From Betaproteobacteria bacterium (GTDB lineage: Bacteria; Pseudomonadota; Gammaproteobacteria; Burkholderiales; Ferrovaceae): a DNA stretch of 56,221 nucleotides. Position numbers and translations under genes: made by a program. The notes beneath the pieces are model-generated. The model ran no database searches. It was not told the DNA's origin and saw only the letters and a list, made by a program, of their open reading frames with translations. The stretch is taken from positions 1 to 56,221 of the forward strand of contig JAGWIW010000009.1 of NCBI GenBank assembly GCA_028866015.1, read 5' to 3'. This document shows, piece after piece, positions 6,950-15,101 of this stretch. Each line of letters begins with the position of its first letter. Position 1 is the first letter of the stretch.

Positions 6950-8608
6950 ATGAGTGCTCCCGACCGATCGCGTGCCTGGAACCAGGAAGCCTGCCGGCGC
7001 GCCGAGCGCCTGGCACGCAGCGCGCGCTGGCGCCGCGGCAAGGAAGTGGCGTGCGGCGACATGGTGTCGTTGCTGGAATCCGTGCTTGAGCCGGGCGATC
7101 GCGTCTGCCTCGAAGGCAACAACCAGAAGCAGGCGGATTTCCTGGCCGCGTCGCTTGCGGCCTGTTCGCCGCAGCGCGTGCACGACCTGCACCTGGTGCA
7201 ATCGGTGCTGGCGTTGCCCGAGCACATGGAGCTGTTTGAAAAAGGCATTGCGCGCCGCCTCGACTTCTCCTTTTCCGGCCCCCAGTCTCACCGGCTGGCG
7301 CGCCTGGTGCAGGCGCGCGCCATCGAAATCGGCGCCATCCACACCTACCTCGAACTGTTCGGGCGCTATTTCATCGACCTCACACCCCAGGTTTGCCTGA
7401 TCGCGGCCCAGGCTGCAGACGCCGCAGGCAACCTCTACCTCGGCCCCAACACCGAAGACACGCCGGTGATCGTGGAAGCCACCGCCTTCAAAAGCGGGCT
7501 TGTGATCGCACAGGTGAACGAACGCTGCGATACCCTGCCGCGCGTGGACGTGCCGGCGGACTGGGTGGACTGCTTTGTGGTGGCCCCCAGCCCCAACCAC
7601 ATCGAGCCCCTGTTCACGCGTGACCCGGCCCACATCACGGAAATCCAGGTGCTGATGGCGATGATGGCGCTCAAGGGCATTTACGCGGAATACGGCGTGG
7701 AGCGCCTCAACCACGGCATCGGCTTTGACACGGCGGCCATCGAGCTGCTGTTGCCCACCTACGGCGAACAGCTGGGCCTCAAAGGGCGCGTGGCGCGCCA
7801 CTGGGCACTCAATCCCCATCCCACCCTGATACCCGCCATCGAAGCGGGGTTCGTGGAACGGGTGCATTCCTTTGGTTCCGAAGTGGGCATGGAAGCCTAT
7901 GTGGCTGCGCGGCCCGACGTGTTTTTTACCGGCCCTGACGGCAGCCTGCGCTCCAACCGGGCCTTTTGCCAGACTGCGGGACTTTATGCCTGCGACCTGT
8001 TCATCGGCTCCACCCTGCAGATGGATCTGGAAGGCAACAGTTCCACGGCCACCCTGGGGCGCATCACCGGCTTTGGCGGCGCCCCCAACATGGGGTCCGA
8101 CGCGCGCGGCCGGCGCCACGCCAGCCCCCCCTGGCTCAAGGCCGGGCGGGAGCGCAGCGGCAGCGACAGGTTCATCCGCGGGCAGAAGCTCGTGGTGCAG
8201 ATGGTGGAAACCTGGCAGGAGCCGCACCACCCCACGTTCGTGGAGCGCCTGGACGCCTGGCAGCTGCAGCAGGACATGGACATGGCGCTGCCGCCCATCA
8301 TGATCTACGGCGACGACGTGAGCCACGTGGTGACGGAAGAGGGCATTGCCAACCTGCTCCTGTGCCGCACGCCGGAAGAGCGCGCCCAGGCCATCCGCGG
8401 CGTGGCAGGCTACACGCCGGTGGGGCGCGCGCGCGATCGCCGCCTGGTGGAAAACCTGCGCGACCGCGGCATCATCCGTCGTCCCGAAGACCTGGGCATC
8501 GACGTGCGCGATGCCACGCGCGACCTGCTGGCGGCCCGCTCCATCAAGGATCTGGTGCGTGCCTCGGGCGGCCTGTACCAGCCCCCGAAACAATTCCGCA
8601 ACTGGTGA
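6950..8608 (+). CDS. mdcA: Malonate decarboxylase alpha subunit (acetyl-S-ACP:malonate ACP transferase)
   Basis: A 552-residue cytoplasmic enzyme subunit, the usual length for MdcA. It moves the acyl carrier from acetate to malonate: acetyl-S-MdcC plus malonate gives malonyl-S-MdcC plus acetate. The MdcA region GFGGAPNMGSDARGRRHASP is easily recognised, as are the CoA-transferase-like segments LCLEGNNQKQADFL (read as VCLEGNNQKQADFL at about residue 48) and FTGPDGSLRSNRAFCQ. It starts with ATG 7 bp after dctM, so transport and catabolism genes are in one transcript. Confidence 0.95.
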   Translation: MSAPDRSRAWNQEACRRAERLARSARWRRGKEVACGDMVSLLESVLEPGDRVCLEGNNQKQADFLAASLAACSPQRVHDLHLVQSVLALPEHMELFEKGIARRLDFSFSGPQSHRLARLVQARAIEIGAIHTYLELFGRYFIDLTPQVCLIAAQAADAAGNLYLGPNTEDTPVIVEATAFKSGLVIAQVNERCDTLPRVDVPADWVDCFVVAPSPNHIEPLFTRDPAHITEIQVLMAMMALKGIYAEYGVERLNHGIGFDTAAIELLLPTYGEQLGLKGRVARHWALNPHPTLIPAIEAGFVERVHSFGSEVGMEAYVAARPDVFFTGPDGSLRSNRAFCQTAGLYACDLFIGSTLQMDLEGNSSTATLGRITGFGGAPNMGSDARGRRHASPPWLKAGRERSGSDRFIRGQKLVVQMVETWQEPHHPTFVERLDAWQLQQDMDMALPPIMIYGDDVSHVVTEEGIANLLLCRTPEERAQAIRGVAGYTPVGRARDRRLVENLRDRGIIRRPEDLGIDVRDATRDLLAARSIKDLVRASGGLYQPPKQFRNW

Positions 8609-8613
8609 GCGTC

Positions 8614-8925
8614 ATGGAAAGCTTCGATCTCGAACTGCCTGCCCGTGCTCCTGGCGCCGCGCCCGGCACCGCCGCACTGTATGGCGTGGTCTCTTCCGGC
8701 AACCTGGAAGTGCTGGTGGAAGCCGGGCCGTCGCCGGACCGTTGCCGCTTTCACGTGGAAACATCCGCGCACGGTTTCACCGACGTGTGGCAGGCGGTGC
8801 TGGCCGATTTCGCGGCAAGCCATCGCGTGGGCGGCCTGTCCTTTTCCATCCACGATGCCGGCGCCACGCCGGCGGTGGTGAGCCTGCGCCTGGCGCAGGC
8901 CGTGCAGTCGCTGGAGGCCCCGTGA
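8614..8925 (+). CDS. mdcC: Malonate decarboxylase acyl carrier protein (delta subunit)
   Basis: A 103-residue carrier protein. The segment VVSSGNLEVLVE at about residues 25-36 matches the prosthetic-group attachment site of MdcC. The serine before Gly29 is the expected acceptor of 2'-(5''-phosphoribosyl)-3'-dephospho-CoA. The acyl groups processed by MdcA and MdcD/MdcE ride on this thiol cofactor. It starts 5 bp after mdcA and overlaps mdcD by 4 bp. The ATG at 8614 gives a normal-length protein. A longer frame upstream is a shadow of mdcA. Confidence 0.93.
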   Translation: MESFDLELPARAPGAAPGTAALYGVVSSGNLEVLVEAGPSPDRCRFHVETSAHGFTDVWQAVLADFAASHRVGGLSFSIHDAGATPAVVSLRLAQAVQSLEAP

Positions 8926-9803
8926 CCCGCGCTCCCAGTTACCGTGAAGCCACGGCACGCCATCGCGTGGCAGGCCTGCTGGATGCTGGCACTTTTGTGG
9001 AATGGGTGGGGCCGGGCGCACGGGCCACCAGTCCGCATCTGGCGGCGCTGGGTTCCCCGGTGAGTTTCGATGACGGCGTGGTGGTGGGGGAGGGGCGGCT
9101 TGCCGGCGAACGCGTGCTGGTGATCGCCCAGGAAGGCCTGTTCAATGGTGGTGCCGTGGGCGAAGTGCATGGCGCCAAGATCCGCGGCGCCTTCGAGCGG
9201 GCCTGTACGCAGCCCCCGCGTGCCGTGGTGTTCTGCATCGATTCGGGCGGTGTGCGCCTGCATGAAGCCAACGCGGGTCTGCTGGCCATTTCGGAAATCA
9301 TGCGCGCGCTGTTTGCCGCCCAGTCCGCCGGCATTCCGGTGTGGGCGCTGGTGGGCGGCAGCTGTGGTGCCTTTGGCGGCATGGGCATCGTGGCCCGCCT
9401 GTGCGATGCGGTGGTGATGTCGGAGGAAGGGCGCCTGGGCCTTTCCGGTCCGGAAGTGATCGAAACCGTCAAGGGCGTGGAAGAGTTCGATGCGCGCGAT
9501 CGCGCGTTGGTGTGGCGCGTCACGGGCGGCAAGATCCGCCGCACCCTGGGCGAAGCCACCCATCTGGTGGAAGATAACCTGGTGGCGTTTCGCGAAGCCG
9601 TGGTGGCCTTGTTGGCGGCAGGCCAGGGTCCCGTGCCGTTCACCCTGGAAACATTGCAGGCGTCGCAGGCACGCCTTGAAGCGCGCACCGCCTGGGATGC
9701 CGCCCTGCGCGACGGACAGTCGCTGTGGGATCGGCTGGGCCTGGCCGATGCCGCCCTGATGGAAACCGAGCAGTTCAACCGGCGTTTGCAGGAGGTGTCG
9801 TGA
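8922..9803 (+). CDS. mdcD: Malonyl-S-ACP decarboxylase beta subunit
   Basis: A 293-residue subunit with the crotonase/carboxyltransferase fold. With MdcE it decarboxylates malonyl-S-MdcC to acetyl-S-MdcC and CO2. Recognisable regions are VIAQEGLFNGGAVGEVHGAK, FCIDSGGVRLHEANAG and GGSCGAFGGMGIVARLCD with the glycine-rich oxyanion area. The GTG start overlaps the mdcC stop (GTGA), and its own end overlaps the mdcE start in the same way. The longer open frame from 8346 runs through mdcA and mdcC in another frame and was rejected. Confidence 0.94.
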   Translation: MTRAPSYREATARHRVAGLLDAGTFVEWVGPGARATSPHLAALGSPVSFDDGVVVGEGRLAGERVLVIAQEGLFNGGAVGEVHGAKIRGAFERACTQPPRAVVFCIDSGGVRLHEANAGLLAISEIMRALFAAQSAGIPVWALVGGSCGAFGGMGIVARLCDAVVMSEEGRLGLSGPEVIETVKGVEEFDARDRALVWRVTGGKIRRTLGEATHLVEDNLVAFREAVVALLAAGQGPVPFTLETLQASQARLEARTAWDAALRDGQSLWDRLGLADAALMETEQFNRRLQEVS

Positions 9804-10522
9804 GGGACGACAAATCCGCACTTTTTGCCCGTCTCTTTCCCGCCGGCCATGACGTGACCTGCGAAGCGCAGGTGCTGCAGGGCTGGGGCGATGCCGGCGA
9901 CGGTCGCGTGCACGTGGTGGGAACCACGGACCATGCCGCCATCGACACGCGCATCGCGCTTGACCTGGCGCGTGCCGTGCTGGCGGCTGTGGCGCAGGAT
10001 GGGGGGGGCGCACCCCGGCCCATCGTGTTCATCGCCGACACCCAGGGCCAGGCCCTGTCGCGGCGCGAAGAACTGCTCGGACTGAACGGCTATTTCGCAC
10101 ATCTGGCGCGCTGCGTGCATCTGGCGCGGCAGCAGGGGCACCGGCTGGTCACGCTCATCGACGGGGAAGCGGTGTCGGGTGGCTTTCTCGCCTTCGGCCT
10201 GCTGGGGGATGCCATCGTCGCCCTGCCCGGTGCCGAAGTGCGGGTCATGGACCTGCGCGCCATGGCGCGCATCACGCGCATTCCCCTGGAGCGGCTTACG
10301 GAACTGGCGCACACGTCGCCGGTGTTCGCACCCGGCGCCGAAAACTACTGGCGCATGGGCGGCATCCACGCCCTGTGGGCGCCGCAGGAAGACCGGGGCG
10401 CTGCTTTGCGGGCCCTCTGTGCCGAAGCCGGCACTGAAGACCAGCGTGCCCGGCTCGGCGCGGAGCGTGGCGGGCGCAGGCTCGCACTCGCCATCGCCCG
10501 ACAGGTGCGCGATGCCGCCTGA
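9800..10522 (+). CDS. mdcE: Malonate decarboxylase gamma subunit
   Basis: A 240-residue partner of MdcD in the decarboxylase, also of carboxyltransferase type. Matching features are VVGTTDHAAIDTRIALDLAR, PIVFIADTQGQALSRREELLG and LIDGEAVSGGFLAFGL, with the Gly-Gly segment of the oxyanion region. The GTG start at 9800 overlaps the mdcD stop by 4 bp and is preceded by GGAGG. It overlaps the fused mdcG-mdcB gene by 11 bp. Confidence 0.93.
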   Translation: MRDDKSALFARLFPAGHDVTCEAQVLQGWGDAGDGRVHVVGTTDHAAIDTRIALDLARAVLAAVAQDGGGAPRPIVFIADTQGQALSRREELLGLNGYFAHLARCVHLARQQGHRLVTLIDGEAVSGGFLAFGLLGDAIVALPGAEVRVMDLRAMARITRIPLERLTELAHTSPVFAPGAENYWRMGGIHALWAPQEDRGAALRALCAEAGTEDQRARLGAERGGRRLALAIARQVRDAA

Positions 10523-11984
10523 CGCTGCGGCCGCACTGCGGCGTCACCACTGGGCCTGGCTGCATCCCGCGGCGCTGGCCCACTGTACCGACCTCGATCC
10601 CGCCGACCGCGAATTTCTGGAAAACTGGGTAGGCAACGGACGTCCGCTGGTGGTGGCGCGCCGCGCCGAATCCCATCGCCTGCGCCTGGGACTGACCAGG
10701 CCCGGAACCGGCGCACGCCGACGCATCGGAGTGACCGTGGCGCCCGAAGCCGTGCTGCGCAGCATGCCTCCGCTTTCGCTGGCCGCCGTCGAGCCCCACG
10801 CGCCGCAATCCTGGAAGCCTGCCTTGCAGCGCCTGCAGGTGCTCGCGGCAGAGCAGGGGCTCGACATCCGTGTGTATGGTTCGCTTGCCCTGCAATATTT
10901 TTCTCCCTGGCCCTGTGTCCGACCCGACAGCGATCTCGACCTGCTGCTGGAACTGGACCAGGCCCGCCCGCCGCAGCCCTTGCTGGAGGCGCTGCAGGCG
11001 CTCCAGGCCGACTGTCCTGCGCCGCGCATCGACGGTGAAGTGCGGCGTGGCGAGTGGGCCGTGCCCTGGCGAGAACTGGCCCGGGCCGGCGGGCGCTCCG
11101 GATGGCTGCTGGCCAAGTCGGACACGGCTGTCGCCCTGCGGCGCGAACCGGGCTGGCCTGCGCGCGTGGCACGCGCCGCCGTGCGGGCGCTGTACCAGGA
11201 ACTGATGCTGGCTCCCAAGCCGGGACTGGTCTCGCCGGTGGACAACGGGGCCCATGAAGACATGACGCCGGCCACTTTTTTCAGAAGCCTGTTTGCCCTG
11301 CGCCGCTATTTTGCGCGCATCGCCGAGGCCGGTGCGGCAGGGGCATCCTTTGCCGAATTGCAGGCCCTCGGACGTGCCGCCGAAGCGCGCATGCTGAAAG
11401 CCACCGGTGGCATCAACGCGCATCGCGGCGCCATTTTCAACCTGGGGCTGGTGGCTGCCGCAGCGGGGGCCTGTCCCGGTGCCGACGCGCGCACCCTGTG
11501 CCTGGAAGTGGCGCAGCGCTGGGGCCAGGCCATCCGCGATGCCGCGTCCAGCGCGCCGGAAGACAGTCACGGCCGGCAGGTGGCGGCACGGCATGGATTG
11601 AAAGGGGCCCGTGGCCAGGCTGCCCAGGGTTTTCCCGTGCTGCGGGAACAGGGATTGCCCGCCTTTGAGGAGGCGCTCAGGACCACAGGCGATGCGCGCC
11701 GCGCATCCCTGGCCGCCTTTTTTGCCATGATGGCGGTGCTCGACGACTCCAACCTGGCATGGCGCGGCGGAATGCCCGGACTGCGCTTCGCGCAGTCCCA
11801 GGGGAAAGCGCTGGCGGCGCCCGCCGCCATGCAGGCGCCGGACTGGGAAGCGCGCGCGTGGCAGACGCACCGCACTTTCGTGGCGCGCAACCTGAGCCCC
11901 GGGGGCAGTGCCGACCTGCTGGCGTTGCTGCTGATGCTGCGCGCGCTCGACCCACCCTTGCGGCCGGTCACGCCATGCGGCTGA
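10512..11984 (+). CDS. mdcGB: Fused MdcG-MdcB: holo-ACP synthase plus triphosphoribosyl-dephospho-CoA synthase
   Basis: One uninterrupted 490-residue frame carries two enzymes that are usually separate. Residues 1 to about 217 are MdcG, the nucleotidyltransferase that attaches the prosthetic group to MdcC. Its motif is GS (123-124) followed by DSDLDLLL (139-146). Residues from about 218 are MdcB (CitG-like), which makes 2'-(5''-triphosphoribosyl)-3'-dephospho-CoA. Its motifs are PKPGLVSP (235-242), NGAHEDM (245-251), ATGGINAHRGAIFNLG and KGARGQAAQGFP. No stop or frameshift lies between the halves and no linker is obvious. Fusion would channel the cofactor from synthesis to attachment (inference), as in the CitXG fusions of citrate lyase loci. 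The ATG at 10512 overlaps mdcE by 11 bp, and the gene ends 10 bp beyond the mdcH start. Confidence 0.92.
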   Translation: MPPDAAAALRRHHWAWLHPAALAHCTDLDPADREFLENWVGNGRPLVVARRAESHRLRLGLTRPGTGARRRIGVTVAPEAVLRSMPPLSLAAVEPHAPQSWKPALQRLQVLAAEQGLDIRVYGSLALQYFSPWPCVRPDSDLDLLLELDQARPPQPLLEALQALQADCPAPRIDGEVRRGEWAVPWRELARAGGRSGWLLAKSDTAVALRREPGWPARVARAAVRALYQELMLAPKPGLVSPVDNGAHEDMTPATFFRSLFALRRYFARIAEAGAAGASFAELQALGRAAEARMLKATGGINAHRGAIFNLGLVAAAAGACPGADARTLCLEVAQRWGQAIRDAASSAPEDSHGRQVAARHGLKGARGQAAQGFPVLREQGLPAFEEALRTTGDARRASLAAFFAMMAVLDDSNLAWRGGMPGLRFAQSQGKALAAPAAMQAPDWEARAWQTHRTFVARNLSPGGSADLLALLLMLRALDPPLRPVTPCG

Positions 11985-12901
11985 TCGTGCTGTTCAGCGG
12001 GCAGGGCCACCAGACCCCGGCCCACCGCGACGAGGCGGCGGCAGGCCTGGACTCTGCCTTGCGTGCTGCCGCGGATGCGGCCCTGGCCCCCTTTGCGCCT
12101 TCCCTGGCCGCGCTGGCGGATAACCAGCTGCACGACAACCGCGTGGCCCAGGTGCTGATCTGGTCGCTGCAGTGGGTGCGCTGGCAGGCCCTGCAGGCAC
12201 TGGGTGTGCGTCCGTCCCTGCTGGCCGGCTATTCAGCGGGGGAGACGGCCGCCTTCACGGCCGCCGGACTGTGCTCCGCCGAAGCGGGTCTGTCCCTGGC
12301 TGCCGAACGGGCGCGGCTCATGAGCGAGGCCAGTGCGGCCCTGGGTGAGCCGGCCGGCATGCTGGCCGTGACCGGCTGCGACGGGGAGGCGCTCGCCGCC
12401 GCGCTGGCTGGCCTGCGCGCGTATGTGGCCATCCGCACGGCCTCCGCGCAGGCGGTGGTGGCCGGACTGGAATCCGACCTCGGGCAACTGGTTGATCGCC
12501 TGGCCAGACTGGGGGGCATCCACACCAACCGGCTTGCGGTGACGGTGCCGGCTCATACGCCGCTGCTGGCCCCGGTGCGCCAGCCCTGGCAGGCCTTGCT
12601 GCAATCCGTTGCCGGCAGTGCACCTGCCTTGACGCTGCTGTCGGGCACGCGCGCGGTACCCGTGCGCGATCGGGACAGCGCCATTGACGCGCTGGCGGAG
12701 CAGGTGTGCACGCCCATCGCCTGGGACGAATGCCTGGAGACCATGGCCGAATACCAGCCGGATGCGGTGCTGGAGCTGGGACCGGGATCGGCGCTGGCAC
12801 GCATGGTGCTGGCGCGGGGCTGGCGCTGTCCGGTGCGCGCCGTGGACGAGTTCCGTTCATTTGCCGCGGTGGGGGAATGGCTTGCGAGGTGTGCGCCATG
12901 A
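11975..12901 (+). CDS. mdcH: Malonyl-CoA:ACP transacylase of malonate decarboxylase
   Basis: A 308-residue FabD-like acyltransferase that primes the carrier by loading malonyl from malonyl-CoA onto holo-MdcC. The N-terminal FSGQGHQ motif, the nucleophile motif GYSAGE (Ser88) and the catalytic His in VPAHTPLL (His194) are all present. Tyr replaces the more common His before the nucleophile, which is seen in MdcH-type proteins. It overlaps mdcGB by 10 bp and the following permease gene by 4 bp (ATGA). Confidence 0.92.
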   Translation: MRLIVLFSGQGHQTPAHRDEAAAGLDSALRAAADAALAPFAPSLAALADNQLHDNRVAQVLIWSLQWVRWQALQALGVRPSLLAGYSAGETAAFTAAGLCSAEAGLSLAAERARLMSEASAALGEPAGMLAVTGCDGEALAAALAGLRAYVAIRTASAQAVVAGLESDLGQLVDRLARLGGIHTNRLAVTVPAHTPLLAPVRQPWQALLQSVAGSAPALTLLSGTRAVPVRDRDSAIDALAEQVCTPIAWDECLETMAEYQPDAVLELGPGSALARMVLARGWRCPVRAVDEFRSFAAVGEWLARCAP

Positions 12902-13671
12902 CCATCACCTGGGACATGCTGGCCTGGGTGCTGGTGATGGGGGTGTACACCGGGGCCCAGAATTTCATGGCAGGCGGCGGCACCTTCATCATTTTCCCGG
13001 TGTTGCTGCTGCTGGGCCTCGATCCCGTGACCGCCAGCATGACAGCCGCCATGGGCCTCTTTCCCAACCAGATCAGTTCCGCGCACGTGAGCCGGCCACT
13101 CGCCATGGGGCTGGGCAGCCTGTCGCTCAAGGCGCTGTCGGTGGTGAGCCTGGCCGGGGGCTGCGTGGGGGCCTTGCTGCTGGTGGTGACGCCCTCCTCG
13201 TTCTTTTCCCGCCTCGTGCCCTGGCTGGTGCTGTTTGCCACGGCCGTGTTCGCCTGGGGCAGCATGGCCCGCACTTCGCCGCTGCTGGCCACGGGAGCGG
13301 CCGATGCCGGGCTTTCCCGTGCCGGCGAGCGCCGCCTGCTGCTGGTGCAGTTCCTGATTGCCATCTACGGCGGCTACTTTGCGGCCGGCATCGGGTTTCT
13401 CATGCTGGCCACCCTGACCGTGAGCGGCCAGCCGCCGCGGGCCGCCATCGCCACCAAGAATGTCCTGATCGTGGTGATCACATCGGCCTCCTTCACGATT
13501 TTCGCCGTCGCTGCGCGCGTGGTGTGGCCGGTGGCCATTGCGCTTGCCATCGGCGCACTGGGAGGGTCGTTCCTGGGGGCCTGGCTGATCCAGCGCGTGC
13601 CCAACCACTGGCTCAAAGGCTACGTGGTGGTGCTGGGGTCCGTGCTCACGGTCTGGCTGTTCCTGCGCTAG
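12898..13671 (+). CDS. TauE/SafE-family membrane permease, last gene of the malonate operon
   Basis: A 257-residue hydrophobic protein with about eight transmembrane segments and the twin-repeat TauE/SafE (formerly DUF81) architecture. The signatures are AGGGTFIIFPVLLLLGLDPVTA in the N-half and GIGFLMLATLTVSGQPPRAA with ATKN in the C-half. The family exports or imports organic and sulfonated anions. Its ATGA overlap with mdcH makes it part of the malonate operon, so malonate uptake or acetate/malonate exchange are reasonable guesses. Direction and substrate cannot be read from sequence. It stands where other malonate loci carry MdcF or MadLM. The longer frame from 12706 overlaps mdcH and is rejected. 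Confidence 0.85.
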   Translation: MTITWDMLAWVLVMGVYTGAQNFMAGGGTFIIFPVLLLLGLDPVTASMTAAMGLFPNQISSAHVSRPLAMGLGSLSLKALSVVSLAGGCVGALLLVVTPSSFFSRLVPWLVLFATAVFAWGSMARTSPLLATGAADAGLSRAGERRLLLVQFLIAIYGGYFAAGIGFLMLATLTVSGQPPRAAIATKNVLIVVITSASFTIFAVAARVVWPVAIALAIGALGGSFLGAWLIQRVPNHWLKGYVVVLGSVLTVWLFLR

Positions 13672-13673
13672 CG

Positions 13674-14537
13674 TCAGTCCTCGGCAAACGCGATGGCTTC
13701 CGGCGGCACCAGCAGGCGCACGCTGGCTTGTTCCACGTGCACCAGGCTGGTGAAGGCGGCATCGCATCCGGCCTGCCACAAGCGCACGTCGCCCACTTCC
13801 CCTTCCAGGTAGGCACTGAAGGCGGCGAGCGAAAGCTGCCCGCCGTTGCCGCCCACGTGATCCACCAGACGACGAAACAGCTTGGGCCAGAGCAGGGCTT
13901 CGCGCTGCAAGGCGTCGAGGGAGGCCAGGGTGAAGCCGCCGTGGCTGCGATCATGCGGCCACAGGCCGAGGCCGGCAGCACGCGCTGTGCATCCGGCCTG
14001 GGCCATCAGATCCAGCAACGGCTGGGGCATGTCCTGGTAGAACACGGGATAGGCCAGTCCCCGCTCCAGCAGATGCCAGTTGGCGCTGCTGCGTAATACC
14101 GCCGGCGTGAGCGCGAAACGGTGACTGCTGCCGGAGCGGAAGCGCCCGCGGAAGGCAAACGCCACAGCACGCCCGTATTTATCCACGCGGCGCAAGGCGA
14201 TGGCGCCGGCCACGGCAGCAGGCACTGCCGCCACCACGCGTCCGTCGCTGTGGCGCCCCACCTGCTGGAAGCCCAGGAATTCCAGCAGCGCGGCGGCTGC
14301 CCGGTCGGGCCAGGGCGAGGGCTGATGCAGCACGCCCAGTCCGCCGCTGGCAAGGTAGTGGGTTTCGGGGGCGTCGACCCCATCCAGGCGCACCGTGAGT
14401 CCCCCGTCCGGATGACGGCGCAGTCCCGGCCAACGGCGGGCTACCCGGTCGGGATGGTCAGGCAGGAAGCGGATCGAATCGCCGTCAGGCGCGCTGTCGA
14501 GCAGGGCATAGCGCCCTGCAATCCAGTCCGGGCTCAG
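13674..14537 (-). CDS. Staphylococcal-nuclease-like (thermonuclease fold) protein
   Basis: A protein of about 287 residues. Near the N-terminus, APDGDSIRF followed by LTVRLDGVDAPETH matches the SNase/TNase core (DGD and the RLxGVDAPE strand). VDKYGRAVAF and LLERGLAYPVF are further family-like segments. No signal peptide is visible, so it is probably cytoplasmic. The C-terminal about 100 residues are not recognised. The start is unusual: no ATG, GTG or TTG fits well, but a CTG at 14537 overlaps the rfbC stop (CTGA) and has GAGG seven bases upstream, which suggests coupled translation. An open frame extends to 14654 inside rfbC. It is the third gene after rfbD and rfbC. Confidence 0.72.
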   Translation of the reverse strand: MSPDWIAGRYALLDSAPDGDSIRFLPDHPDRVARRWPGLRRHPDGGLTVRLDGVDAPETHYLASGGLGVLHQPSPWPDRAAAALLEFLGFQQVGRHSDGRVVAAVPAAVAGAIALRRVDKYGRAVAFAFRGRFRSGSSHRFALTPAVLRSSANWHLLERGLAYPVFYQDMPQPLLDLMAQAGCTARAAGLGLWPHDRSHGGFTLASLDALQREALLWPKLFRRLVDHVGGNGGQLSLAAFSAYLEGEVGDVRLWQAGCDAAFTSLVHVEQASVRLLVPPEAIAFAED

Positions 14538-15091
14538 GAATAGACCTCGGCTGAGGCAAACGGGGCTCCGGCCGCATCCTTGGGCGACAGGGTGGGCGCG
14601 TCGATGCCGGCTTCCTGCAGGGGCCAGTCGATGGCGAGCGTGGGGTCGTTCCACAGGATGCTGCGTTCGTGCGCAGCCGCCCAGTAGTCGGTGGTCTTGT
14701 AGAGAAACTCGGCGTGTTCCGAGAGCGTGAGGAAGCCGTGCGCGAAACCGGGGGGAATCCAGAGCATGCGCTTGTTTTCCGCGGACAGCCGCACTTCCAC
14801 CTTGTGGCCGAAGGTGGGGGCGTTGCGGCGCAGGTCCACGGCCACGTCGAACACTTCCCCGGCCACCACGCGCACCAGTTTTCCCTGGGGCTGGACGATC
14901 TGGTAGTGCAGTCCGCGCAGCACGCCGCGCACCGAGCGCGAATGGTTGTCCTGCACGAACGGCAGGGAAAGGCCGGTGGCTTCGCGGAACACGCGCTCGT
15001 TGTAGCTTTCGAAGAAGAATCCGCGCGCATCCCCGAACACGCGGGGTTCGAGAATGAGCACTTCGGGAATGGCGGTGGTGATGACGTTCAT
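14534..15091 (-). CDS. rfbC: dTDP-4-dehydrorhamnose 3,5-epimerase
   Basis: A 185-residue RmlC cupin enzyme, the standard length. It performs the double epimerisation in dTDP-L-rhamnose synthesis for surface polysaccharide. Diagnostic regions are FGDARGFFFESYNE, QDNHSRSVRGVLRGLHYQ with the catalytic His, and IPPGFAHGFLTLSE. The ATG at 15091 is preferred to an upstream frame extension that overlaps rfbD. It lies 10 bp downstream of rfbD and overlaps the nuclease gene by 4 bp. No rfbA or rfbB lies in the window. Confidence 0.95.
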   Translation of the reverse strand: MNVITTAIPEVLILEPRVFGDARGFFFESYNERVFREATGLSLPFVQDNHSRSVRGVLRGLHYQIVQPQGKLVRVVAGEVFDVAVDLRRNAPTFGHKVEVRLSAENKRMLWIPPGFAHGFLTLSEHAEFLYKTTDYWAAAHERSILWNDPTLAIDWPLQEAGIDAPTLSPKDAAGAPFASAEVYS

Positions 15092-15101
15092 GGGATCGGC
15101 T

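Noticed and set aside
5500..8593. Long minus-strand frames opposite dctM and mdcA (582 and 563 residues)
   Set aside because: These are antisense frames produced by GC-rich codon use. They are His/Gln/Arg-rich with no recognisable domain, while the plus strand encodes well-known proteins.
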